Position numbers and translations under genes: made by a program. The notes under the pieces are model-generated. The model saw only the letters and a program-made list of their open reading frames with translations. It did no database searches and was not told where the DNA came from. From NCBI GenBank assembly GCA_002914845.1, contig JXTC01000145.1:136792-200791 (forward strand): a DNA stretch of 64,000 nt, given 5' to 3'. The stretch comes from Trema orientale. Taxonomy: Eukaryota > Streptophyta > Magnoliopsida > Rosales > Cannabaceae. Positions 23,901 through 35,547 of the stretch are shown in pieces. Position 1 is the stretch's first letter. Every line of letters starts with the position of its first letter.

Positions 23901-25909
23901 GTGTTCAAGATGCCTCCAAAACGAATGTTGTCTCATTATAAGCTGGATGCTCAAAAGAATAGGCTCCTTACGGTATCATGCAACGCAGAAGATATGCTAC
24001 TTCCCAGGAGTAATTTTACATTTTATGGTAAGTTTCTATAGACAAGATCAACTGTCTTTTTGATTAATATATGTGGCTTACAGCATTTATCATATCGTCT
24101 ATTTTGAAATTTGAAAACTGACCATCATAAGAATTAATAAATAGTTTTAAAAAATGTACATATAGCTCAACTACTAACAATGCATTTACTTGATTTTTAT
24201 TTATTTATTTTTTTTTTTGCAGAATTTGACTCAAATTTCAAGTTGTTGCATAAGCAAGAGTTCAACATTCCCGACCAATTAATGATCCATGATTGGGCTT
24301 TTACCGATAGTTACTACATAATATTTGCTAACCGAATCAAACTTGATGTTCTCGGTAATATTTTACTGCATTAATGGAATTAAGGAATAAATTATATTAT
24401 ATTAAAAACTGAACCTCTAATTTGAAGTGAAAAATAATTAAGCGTACTTACGTATTTTTCAGGTGCAATGAGAGCAGTGAGTGGGATTAGTCCTATGATA
24501 ACGGCGTTGTCAGTAAATCCAAGCAAGAATATGACAACTCCCATATACTTACTTCCTCGTTTTCCTAATAAAGAAAATGAATTAATAATTAAGAGAGACT
24601 GGAGGGTGCCATTGGAAGCTCCTTCAGTACAGCTGTGGCTACTTCATGTTGGCAATGCCTATCAAAATTTGGAGGACACTGGGAATAAGATCAATTTCCA
24701 AATTCAGGCTTGCGCTTGCTCTTACCACTGGTTCAACTTCCACAAACTATTTGGTACTTAATTAATTCGTGAGCATATATTCAATTAAGCTAAGTTAATT
24801 TTCATGCACGCAATATATCATTTCATTTGCGTAAAATTTCAAAGTTAGACATATAATTAAAAAAATAATTAATGATGATAAATGTACTCAGAGTTAGACA
24901 TTTGACTGTTAATTTCTGTATGGACAGGATATGATTGGCATAACGGTAAACTAGATCCTTCAATTATGAACGTAAATCAAGGACAAAACACGTTGCCCCA
25001 TCTACTTCAGGTTTTTATTTCTCTTCTCGCTTTAACCAATTTGCATGCGCTATATACTAAGTAGAGATAACGAAAGGAATATTCCAATAAGTAGTTTATA
25101 AGGTCCAACGGACCAACTCTACTGTGGTATACATACCCCAACTCTTTTTTTCTTGTTTAGGATAGTATATACCCTACTTTTAGAATACATGGATTTGTCG
25201 TTTTCATTCTTTCTTGCTTGTTAATTTTTTTCCTAGACATAATATATTGACTAGTGGCTATAGGCGTGAATGTGACAGTATATATAGCAGCTTTGTAAGT
25301 TTAAGTACAAGAAAATTAAGATTGAGCCAACATTGTAGGTATCTATCACCTTAGATACTGCAAACGGTACCTGTGCTGAGAAATGTGAAGTTGAGCCTCT
25401 AAACAAATGGACCAAGTCGGCAGATTTCCCAGTAATAAACCCAGCATTTTCAGGCACCAAAAACACTTATGTATACGCAGCAGCTTCTTCAGGATCGCGC
25501 CTTGCATTGCCTCATTTCCCATTCGACACCGTGGCAAAGCTAAACGTGTTAAACAAGTCCGTCCATACATGGTCCGTCGGTAGCCGAAGATTCATTGGAG
25601 AGCCTACTTTTGTCCCCAAAGGAATTGAAGAAGACGATGGATACGTTCTTGTTGTTGAGGTGAGTGTGACCCAACAACATACGAATTTAGTTGGTATTGT
25701 TTTTGGCAAGCTAGCTCATAATAAGATATAATATTGATATTGGTTATTTATTTTTTTCGCAGTACGCAGTTTCAGTACAAAAATGCTACCTAGTAATATT
25801 GAATGCCAAAAAGATTGGCGAAACCGATGCTCTTGTAGCGAGACTTGAAGTCCCTAGGCACCTAAATTTCCCCCTTGGTTTTCATGGCTTCTGGGCCGCT
25901 TCCAAGTAA
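20949..25909 (+). CDS. CCD7: Carotenoid cleavage dioxygenase 7 (strigolactone biosynthesis)
   Basis: Seven exons: 20949-21741, 23899-24027, 24223-24354, 24463-24753, 24928-25010, 25339-25659 and 25763-25909. All splice phases agree and give 631 residues, close to the ~618 of Arabidopsis MAX3/CCD7. In plastids CCD7 cleaves 9-cis-beta-carotene at the 9',10' bond, the step after D27 and before CCD8 in carlactone synthesis. Family sequence is plain: FWDYQFLFVSQRSETTEP, DDHGSTVHPLDGHGYLRAF, KVMKNVANTSVLVWGGRLL. The four iron-binding histidines can be placed in LSHYKLDA, IHDWAFTD, LLHVGNAY and GFHGFW. The N-terminal ~60 residues are Ser/Thr/Pro-rich without conserved domain, as expected for a transit peptide. 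Exon 1 is distinctly GC-richer than the rest. Intron 1 is 2157 bp and carries nested elements. The next gene, NUP62, is tail-to-tail with it. Confidence 0.96.
21997..22642. mobile_element. Inverted-repeat element rich in GGCCCG motifs, in CCD7 intron 1 (hAT-like)
   Basis: It starts TAGAGCCATCAAAATAGG and ends CCCATTTTGAGAACTTTA. Both arms are full of GGCCC/GGGCC words that pair imperfectly, and the centre is AT-rich. The 8-mers outside the ends, GTCTCTAA and GTCTTTGG, agree at 5 of 8 positions, which could be a worn 8-bp hAT duplication. The element interrupts no exon. A second element is nested at 22268-22428. Confidence 0.55.
22268..22428. mobile_element. 161-bp hairpin MITE nested in the CCD7 intron element
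   Basis: It is flanked by the exact 9-mer ATATTTATA at 22259-22267 and 22429-22437. Outer arms pair through CTACAGTAG and CCCTACGTAGGG words. Inner arms of 25 nt (22309-22333 with 22351-22375) are perfectly complementary around a 17-nt loop. The 9-bp duplication points to MULE-type mobilisation, with the caution that the flank is AT-rich. It lies in the transcribed strand of CCD7 intron 1. Confidence 0.75.
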
Positions 25910-26966
25910 TAGAGGAGAGTTAGGGACAAGAAATTTAATCACGTGCGTCCTTTGTATCATACGCCTCATTTTATGTAATTCTTCTTCAGCGTAGCATCAT
26001 TTTTATGTTTTATATTTTAACATTTTATTCAATTTATAACTTATATTTTTGTTATTATTAATATTGATCTTAAATTTAAAATCTATTATGAATTTATACT
26101 TTGAAATTAATTTAAAACAATTAAATTACTAAAATAATTTAATAGATTTATTCTTTTTTTTTGCTCGAATTTATTTTATACAATTTATTTTTAAATTTTT
26201 AAACGATATTTTGATAAATTAATTGTTCTAAATTAATGTTGTGGTATAAATTTGTAAAATTTTAAATCTAAGGAACAAGGTTAATAATAACCTAAATATA
26301 AGATATAATTTGAACAAAATATCAAAATACAAATATAAAAATAATAATATACCTTCTTTTTCTTTGCTAAAGTGGGGCCCACGGAGATATTGGTGAAGCT
26401 GTTAATAGATCATCAGAAACATATAAAGATGATCTTACTGTACAGTGATCATAATTAATATAAAAAATTATTTTAGCTGGCAATTATCTCCGTGACGTGA
26501 ATTACTGTATACTAGTCAACCACGCACTTATGGCAAATGTAGAGTCCGTATCTTTCAATATCGGGGTACTCTTTAAGATGAATGAAAATTCTTCAGATCA
26601 ACAAGCAACCATCACTGATTCACTAACTTGATGTGCTTCACAACGGCCCCATAAACATGGTAGAGTAGAGATATATATATCCACATCCTGCATTATTGGA
26701 CGTGAGTCACGTGACCGAAATTAAAGATAAAAGGTTAAAATTGTCGTAGGGACGATGTAATTCGGTAAAACATCTCTGCGAACTGCAATATATGCATCTC
26801 CTTTGGCAAAACATATTGGCCAACAACCCAACAGGTAATAAAAAATCTCTTCCAGGAAAAGAGGTAAATATATCTCCTTTGAATACACAAAATCTCAAGA
26901 AGCTGATTCTGGAGGGAATGACACGGAGGAAACAACGAATGAAAATGCAGGTTACAAATCCAAAAA
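25910..26966. other. Convergent intergenic region between CCD7 and NUP62
   Basis: Holds the 3' UTRs of both genes. The CCD7-proximal half is strongly AT-rich. No additional gene seen. Confidence 0.6.
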
Positions 26967-29900
26967 TCAGGACATCCAGAATTTTGGGCTGACCAGTTGG
27001 CGATCGGCAGCAGAACCTTGGCTGGCTAGCTTCTGAATTCTTGTGGAGAATTCTTCAGCCTGATAAGAGGGGAGAGGGTCAGTATTCTAGAGATGGACAT
27101 AGAAGTCGAAATTACTGATGACAACAACAACAACCAGAAAAAAAAAAAAAACAAAACAAAACAAAAAAACATTGAAGAGCATGGCCAGATGTGGACGATC
27201 AACCATCTTCTATATGTGCAAAAATTACTGATGACCAACAAAAGCAGCAAAATTTGTTTAATGACGAGGGAAACAACACCAACACTACCTTTTCATCAAT
27301 CCACATTAAAGAACTCAGCTGATTGTTTAAGATTCTGACAACCACATCTAGTGGATTCGATGCGTCACTTGCATCAAGCTCTCCCCCCTAAATAAAATTA
27401 AAAGGTGAAATATTAACTTTGAAGGTTGAAAACAGTAAGCCTTTCATGAAGTGGCAACACTAAAATGAAAGCAAACCTGGTTGGAATTTAGGGTCTGAAT
27501 AATTGTTTTTATCTGTTCTGTCATCTGCTCCAGTTCCCTCTCTATAAACTCAGCCTGCTCATACCTGCAATCAAAATGTAAAGCAAGAATCTTTTCATCA
27601 ATCCACATGAAAGCAGCAGCAGTTGCTACAAGAAATTCACTAAACACTCATGATGATAATGAATCCATAAAAATGATGTACTTTGGTTACTCATATGATT
27701 TAAATCAAAGATAAAAGCACTGACATAGCATCTCTGGTAGAGGCAGCTTCATCATCAAGAAGTAATGCACGCTCATCCTTGTAAATACGCTCGGCTTCTT
27801 CTTCCATGCTTTGCAAAGCCTTGTCAACCTACAAATAATAAAAAAATAAATGAATGTTCTTTAAACAGCACAAAAAATAACGATAATAACAGTAAAATAA
27901 AAATCTTCCAGTTCCCTGCGATTCAGTGGTTTAAGGACATAATGATTAATTAGTGAAGATGTAGGAGATATCAACTTTACACAAAAATTAGGACTAATCT
28001 AGATGTTTACTGATCTAAAAATGCTACTTTCAGATTCTAAAGTTGAAATCAAATGTATTTAAATTTTTCTTACGGCTTACAACATCATCAAGGAAATTAT
28101 CTGAGAAGTGGTTGGACTTGACCGTAGGCAATGGCAGAAAACAGCTATTCACCATATTAATGAGAACGCATATACCACACTTCAAATTCCAATGATGTAT
28201 TTAGAAGCTGAGGTGAATCTACCAATAGGGTTTGCTTAAAGAACATATTAGACCAATTTTTACTCTTCGTGATCTATTAACAAGGTGCATGACCACACTA
28301 AATCCCCCTTAATTCTGTTTTTCCTTTTTTATTTTCACATGCCGATAGTCCGTATTACTCATTTTACTCTCTTCTTTCATATGTACCACGGTAGACAATA
28401 ATTGAAAAGATAACAACAGGAAAAATATACAGACAAGATCCAAATGAAACTACCTCCTGTTGATGTGTCTCAACCAACTCCAGTTGCCGCTCCAAGTTAG
28501 ATTGGGTCTCTACCACTTTCGCCACTTCAATCTAAATTAAAATGTGCACATTAGACAAGACAGCAAGAAGTAAAGGCTGACGGAGAACAATTTACAGCAT
28601 GAACAAGTGCAAACAGAGTACATAAACAACATAGCAAGTTAGTCAAACAAGAACAGAAGGAATCAAAATCCTACAGTGAGTCAAAGAAGACGACGAATTA
28701 ATCTAAAATGTACTGAAAAATCCCATTTGATTGGATTGATTGACTTTATTCAACTGATCACAAAACTAGTATTCTTTCAGCCAAGACAACGAAAAATGGA
28801 AAATCATACTGAAGGAATATTAAAACAATTGATATATCTCACATCAATTGCTGTACACAGTTGAACATTAGCAAACAGATTACCTCAAGCCTAAGAAGAA
28901 CATCACGATTCTGCAAAATCCTCCTGTCCCACTCAGCTATTGCATTAGCCTGCTTTCGAAACTTTCCAGTGCGTTCTTGAAGCTCAGAATTCCATTCCTT
29001 GATGATCTTTAAATCACGACAAATAAAAAATTACTAAAAGAAGAGATTGAAAGGCACCACCACACTCAATGACTCAATGCAGATTCCATAATAGGGTGTA
29101 GAATAAAGTTTGGATGGTATTCAAAGTCAAGATATTCTCAGATTTCAATTTTTTTTAAGCGGAAATGCAAATGGAATTCAAGAATATCTACCAAAAGGGA
29201 ATACAACTTTAGATAGTATGAAAGGGGATTTTATGATTGAAATGTATTGGCTATTACATATTCTTTTTCTTCCTCAAAATTTGGACTATCATTTCAACGA
29301 AAACATATCCTCTCTTGAGTTCGAAGAGAGGGTTTTCACAAACACAACCACATATACACATAAACATAAAGGTAACATATAGTCCTAGAAGGGCGGTTCA
29401 GTGGCAATAAAATCCAACTTTATTTATCATGCAAAAGTTTCAAAGAATTGCCTAAACAAAAGGTATATATATTACCGAATTCACAAAGTACGCCCGTATT
29501 TATATATATTACCAAATTCACAAAGTACGCTCATCTTAAAAGCTTATAAACCAGAAATGAGAGGGAAATTATGTATCAGAAAAGAAAGAAAGGAAAGAAG
29601 AATACAAGACAGCATGTGAAGTACCTCTTCAACAGTCTTCCCTGTGATCTCAGATGGTAATTTTGGTGCACCAGATACTGTTGTGCTGACACTTGAAGTT
29701 GTCCTGAAGAAGAACCAGAGCAAACATGCACAAGTCAGATACTGAATGCCCAAGTTGTTAAACAGGAAATAGAAACAGACTATACTCTTTTGAGCTTGGT
29801 TCTGTTTGAAGTAAGATATGTTATGAAACTCATATTATTGGGATCATCAGCTAGTGTGCTAGCTAAGAATTTCCGTACAAAAATCCTATGATACTATAAC

Positions 29901-32254
29901 TAATATTGGGTGATAACAATGTACAAAATAGGAAACTAAAAACAAAGGCCTTTAAACTTCAAATTAATTCCACCTCTATACAAGTAACTTTCAAATTACT
30001 TCCATTTCTATACAGGAAAAATTCCGAATGACACAAAAAGTAAATGACATAACAAGAAATAATAATGTACAAAAGAAACATAAAACAGAAAGCTTTAATG
30101 CATTGAAAGTTTCTAAAAGGATGTAGGCTAAGCATACAGACCCACTACTAGATGCTACAGTAAGAGAAGTTGAGGTTTGAGTAGTTGTCGTGCCAGAACT
30201 GGATGCTGTTAACGCTAAAGTCGTTGAAGTAGAGAATCCTGCAAAATCAATTATAATGTTATATACGGAACCTTACATATAATCTTGCCACTTGATCTTG
30301 GCTCATAAGCAACAGCAGACTACGATGGCTAGAATATATAATATTTAAGAACTAAAAAAAAGTACTGAACAGAACGCAACAAGTCAGATGCAGATGCATA
30401 CAGGATGAAACAACATGAACATTTTCTGTCATTTTTTCTAATTTGGGTAGAAAAAAAGTAAAAGCACCTCAGGAAAATAGATATCAACCAACAAAAATCT
30501 AGAGAACCACAGATGGAAATTGCAATTTCAAATGAATATCTAAAATCCAACAAATAGCAGTGCTCAATTTACAGTATACTTATAGTATTGCATGATATCA
30601 ACTAGTATCAACCACCACAATAGATCAGCCAGACAAACTTATAAGAACAATAATCTACAATTACGGTGCCGATATCTTTGCAACATCTTCCACCATATAA
30701 AACTTAGAAATATAAACGATATCAAATTACAAAAGAAGAACGACAATGTAAACTCTCAAAGAATTTTGCAAACTAACCAATCGAAGGAACAGTAGCAGTT
30801 AATTGTGCTTGTGTCGATGCAGCAGGTGTTGTCGTTTTGGTCGACAATGAGAAACTCGTAGAGGAACCAGCAGTGCCAGAAGAAGCAACACTAAAACCTG
30901 TAAATGATGCAGTAGCGGTGAATGATGCTGTAGCGGTCGAGGAAGCAGCCGAGCTGGAAGGCGCTCCAGTGGAAGTAGTTGTAGCAGAAGAAGGCGTTAC
31001 TCCAAAAGCCGGTATTGAGAAGGAAGACTGGGTAGCACTGCTAGAGGCCGGGGTTGAAGAAGCACTCGTTGTTGTAACGGTCGAAAACAATGGTGCAGGC
31101 GATGTTGCGAATGATAACGAAGTGGGCTTCGTTGCTGGTGTGCTAGAAAAAGTAGCAGCCGATGATGATGCATTGAGAGACCCGAATAAAGACTGGGAAG
31201 CCGAAGCCGAGGAAGACTGTTGTCCGAATGAGAAGCTTGAAGAGCTTGTTGAAGACAACGTAGTAGAAGCAACTGAAGAAGCTGTGGTAGTGGGTGCAGA
31301 ATCTGTTGTGGGCTTTCCAAAAGCTGAACTAGTAGAAAACGAAAAACCTGAAGAAGACGAAGCAGCCAAGAAAGGCGAAGCAGGGGTTGAATTTGAGGTA
31401 GAACCGGTGGTGGATAAGTTTGGGAATGCCGGAGTGGCTGAAGCCGAAGACGAGGAACTAGAAGAGCCAAACAAGGAAGGTGAAGAGAATGCAGACGAAG
31501 AAGCCGTTGATGACCCAAACAAAGACGGAGCAGAGCTTGGCGCGGATGAAGGTGTCCCAAACAGGGTCGGAGTAGTACTTGACCCAAACAGCGACGGACC
31601 CGAACTCGTTACAGAAGAGGATGTCCCAAACAGAGGAGAACTAGAGGCTGAACTCGCCGCGGAAAAGGCCGAACCTGAAGCTGTTGCGAACAATGGCGAA
31701 CTCGAAATCGCTGGTGACGAAGCCGAGGAGGCGAACAAGGGGGAAGCCGAAGTGGGCGGCGTCGATGAAGTTGCTGCGGAAGTGGAGCCAAACAGAGACC
31801 CGGCCGAGGACGAGGACCCGAACAAGGACGGCGTAGACGAGGCCCCAAACAAGGACGGCGTTGACGCGGCGGAGGACGAGGCCCCGAACAAGGACGGAGT
31901 AGAAGCGGCGGATGACGAGGCTCCGAACAAGGACGGAGTCGAAGGGGTCCCGAAGAGAGGTGTGGAAGAGGAAGATGTGAATCCGAATAAAGGCGAAGCG
32001 GAGGAGCTAGGGTTTGGGGTTGCAGAAGAAGAGGATGAAGACGATGATGAGGTGTTGGAGGGGAAGGAGAAGGCGGAAGTAGAGCTAGGGTTTGAGGAAG
32101 GGAGAGGAGAAGATCCGAATGATAAGCCGGTGGAATTGGATCCGAATGCGGGAGTGGAGGATCCGAATGAAAATGGGGACGGTGCGGAGGAGGAGGAGGT
32201 GGATGAGGATGAAGGGTTCGAGAATGAGGATGTTCCGAACGGGAAGCCTGACAT
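26967..32254 (-). CDS. NUP62: Nuclear pore FG nucleoporin NUP62
   Basis: Nine exons in minus order: 32254-30778, 30238-30142, 29703-29625, 29006-28884, 28531-28454, 27828-27725, 27564-27477, 27387-27289, 27059-26967. Phases agree throughout and give 745 residues, against about 739 in Arabidopsis. Exon 1 encodes almost 500 residues of Ser/Thr/Ala-rich FG repeats (SGFPFG at the start, many SLFG and TPSLFG units), the permeability-barrier part. Later exons encode the coiled-coil Nsp1/Nup62 C-terminal domain (IIKEWNSELQERTGKFRKQA, IEVAKVVETQSNLERQLELV, MYEQAEFIERELEQMTEQI, GGELDASDASNPLDVVVRI), which in the family binds Nup54 and Nup58 in the central transport channel. The FG region shows recent 39-bp repeat expansion (about 31848-31940). 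Its antisense strand happens to be open for 520 codons. Confidence 0.96.
31800..31945 (-). repeat. Short tandem repeats in the NUP62 FG coding region
   Basis: The word AACAAGGACGG (plus strand; minus strand encodes SLFG) recurs at 31821, 31848, 31887 and 31926, with spacings 27, 39 and 39 bp. All are multiples of three, so expansion keeps the frame and adds FG units. Confidence 0.8.
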
Positions 32255-33743
32255 TTTTGCTGACTTTCGCTTTCGCTCTCTCTCTCTCTCTAGAAGAAGT
32301 GCACTGCGTTTTATTCGGTGGGGTTTTAGGCACTTGAGGGGTTTTGAAGCGGTGGGAGAGGGATTTTGCCGGTTGAGGATGAAATCTTCTCCCCTCTGAT
32401 TTTCCCCCCAAAAAAGTGTACATTATGTGTAAATTAAAAAGTGTTCAACTCATTTCGATGGCGTAGAATTTACGAATTATAATTCAGTTGCTTAACAAGT
32501 ACTAGTTTTTGTCTCAAATTTTTCTTTTTTTTTCTAAACTAGACTCTCTTGAAACACACTTCATTGTAAAACAAGGTTTTAATTTCACATTATTTTCTTT
32601 TTGAACTGAATTTCACATTATTTTCTTTTTGCAAATACATTAATAAACGAATGTATCTTTGTTGTTCTGCGTTTCTAAATAACTTCTAAATTAATATAAA
32701 GTTATTATGTATTTTAAATTTTAGGGTTTTTGTAATATATGTTTACTAATTTTAGAACATTTTTTAAAATAAACACTAAAAAGAAGAATATTTTTGTCAA
32801 ATAAAACTTCTTTCTCCAATAGGAGAGGTATTAGTTGGGAAACTAGACAATGTATTCTCAAAGAACACTATCATATGACTATAATTTAACCCTAATGTTG
32901 AAATTAATAAAAGCTTGAAATATATGTTCTTTGACCCAAAATGTCACTTAAAAATGAAAAAGTACAGTCTTTCCGAAAGGAAAAAAAAATACTTTAAATA
33001 TAAAACAATTTGTAATAAGTAGAGGTTATTAGTTAAGTCCCACTTTTTAAAAAAATAATAATAATTTAATATTAAATTTCGAAATATTTTGAAGTTGTTT
33101 ATGTGTCAAAAAATAAAATTTAGGTTTATCTTTGCAAATAATTATGATAATGGTCTAAAATTTATATTATTTTTTACCAAATTTTGATGATTTTCAACAC
33201 TTTTCAATCATTTTATTTTATGAAAATGATAGTTTTTGACAAAAAGGGTAATTTTTGCAACTACCCCAAAAAAAAAGGTGAGACTCTTGAAATTTTTGAC
33301 AATTTTCGACCTTTTTCTATATTTCTTTTCACTTATATTGATTTTTTTTAACAAAATCAAATTGAAGCTGACACTTGATCTTTTTTTTTGTTTTTTCTTA
33401 ACAAAGCTTGAACATATAGATAACCAAGAGAAATGGAGATAAATTTTAAGAGATATGTTTTTAAGAGCATAGAGAGGCGGGGCAACATGAATATTTAGGC
33501 TTGAGATACAGAGTATGTCCCGAATTTTGGGGTTATTTTTGTCCAAAAAAAATTATTTAAAAGCATAGTTGTTGGAGGCTTATTAACTTGAGCAGAGGGG
33601 TAAAAAAAAGGGTCCTTTGGAGTGTATTTTATAAAATTTCCTTTTTAGAAATGAAAGTTTACAAATCCAAGAAGTGAAGTATAATTTCCAAGAATACATA
33701 ATTAGAATTTTAAAAATCAAAAACTACAAAAAGATAATGTTTC
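32255..33743. other. NUP62 5' flank and AT-rich intergenic DNA
   Basis: Immediately upstream of the NUP62 start is a CT run (32276-32291), which in the mRNA is a GA-rich leader. Beyond it only AT-rich sequence with chance short frames is seen. Confidence 0.5.
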
Positions 33744-33833
33744 AAGTGTACAGAATAGCAGTTTGAACCCATGCCCTTGTGGCTCTCTACAGAGGTAACT
33801 CATAGTGTGTCTGGGGTAATCCCTTTAGCCGCC

Positions 33834-34500
33834 ATGGAAGACGACGTACTCTGTGATATGGAGAGACTCATCTCTCAAACAGCCAATCCGCACTATTTTG
33901 ATGATCCACTAGAGCTGGAGTACTGTGATGATGAGCACGATGCGAGTTCTCTACTTTTAGTTGCTGCTAAGATTCTATCAATCAAACCAAGTTCGTTGAA
34001 CTTCGTCAAGTCGGTTTTAGCGCAGATGTGGGGTATCCCCAAAGGATTGAAGGTTACTGAGTTGGAACGCAACAAGTTCTCCATCGTCTTTCCTTCAGCT
34101 CTTGACAAAAAACACATCATGAACAAGGGTCCTTGGTCCATCAACAGGGAACTAATTGTTTTAAAAGATGTTCCCCTGAGTTTGACAATCAGGGAAGTTA
34201 ACTTATCATCGACCCTGTTTTGGGTCCGTATTACAGGGCTCTCAAGGGACTCTATTTCTGAATCTCATATTCGGTTTATCGCTGCTAAGATAGGAAGATT
34301 GGTGGAAATAGACCCCAAATCTTTGGGGATCTTCTTTGCTGGCGATCTTGTTCGTGTAAAGGTAGAGGTTTTAGTACATAAACCTCTGGCAGCAAGTTTT
34401 GTCCAAAAAAGGAAACGAGGGGCACCACGATGGATCTAACTAAAGTATGAAAGGCTCTAGGATTTTTGTTTCAAATATAGAGTCTTGGGCCATGACCATC
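33834..34500 (+). pseudogene. LINE ORF1 remnant (DUF4283 / zinc-knuckle nucleic-acid-binding protein)
   Basis: From MEDDVLCDMERL the frame reads through a DUF4283-like domain (VKSVLAQMWGIP, FPSALDKKHIMNKGPWSINR, SSTLFWVRITGL) to a stop at 34437-34439. A zinc-knuckle-like sequence follows in another frame (VLGHDHRIC) with its first cysteines damaged. Such ORF1 proteins bind element RNA. Confidence 0.8.
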
Positions 34501-35547
34501 GAATTTGCAGCGCCATGGAGGGGGTTATGATTTCGAACGGAATTACTAGAGTGGCTCTATATGGCGCCTGGCTACGAGCAGAGAATGACGTTCTATCATG
34601 CTTCCACTCCAATAGATCAAATATGGAGCAAAGGCCGGCTGCTTTTCTCGAGCCTAACAGAGATCAAGAGCTACTGTTAATTAGTCGGAATCGACAATCG
34701 GCATGGAGGGGGAGATTAGCTCCGAATGACTGGAGGCTCGAGGGCAAAAAAATAATTTCGAGTCCTGGTGCAAGTCAGATGGTACAAGCAGCCAGCTCTG
34801 GGTTGAGTGACCAAAGGGGGCTTTGTGTTACCTCTTCCACGCTAGCGTAAGATGCAGATCAGAGGTACTAGGGGAAGGGTTAGACAAATGAGGAAATAAT
34901 GGAGACCGAGGTGCAGCTAGTGGAGAACATGAGCCCTGGACAAAGCTTTGCTAATTTCTGCAAGGAAAAAAGAGGAAAGGCTGGGAAATACGCTGGTCTG
35001 TTCCTTGCTATCATTCGGAAGAATACTATAATGATATACTTGAGGAAATATTAGAGCCAAGCCCAGTTATCCAGTTTAAGGCCTATCAGGCCATTTTGAA
35101 CCCAGCCCCTTCAATGGAAGAATGGATGGCCCAATAGGGGATTGGTCTGGATGGTGCTAGGATAAGCCCGTCACACAAACACAAGGCCCAGGAATTTATA
35201 TTGCCTATTCCCTACCCCACTAATATGCCCTAGTAGGCTACCAAAGCCAACTTGGCTAAATTGGACCAAGATGCTATGGCCATGGATACTAATACGGTGA
35301 ATGCTAACTCAGTCCACAGAGAGGAAAAGAAACTGCTGCAACTTCTGTCTCCCTCCTTCACTATTGGTCACACATTGAATTCACCAAGGAGTAGCTAGAA
35401 GAAACGTGCTAGAGCTAAAGGTGGGGAGCTGTTTTTGAGAGAAAGACGCAGCCTTGAAGGCGCTGGTCTGGAGAACGAGGAACATGCAGAATTGGTTTTT
35501 CAGTTTGGGGCTATGGAGGCCGGCCCAAAGGTGTCTCCATAGTCGCC

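Noticed and set aside
29110..29382. Open frame of 90 codons in a NUP62 intron
   Set aside because: No recognisable domain, wrong strand for the host gene and no splice-consistent continuation.
30837..32399. A 520-codon open frame on the plus strand, opposite NUP62 exon 1
   Set aside because: It is the antisense of Ser/Ala-rich FG repeats, whose codons rarely give stops on the other strand. The product is a low-complexity acidic repeat, and it has no family resemblance.
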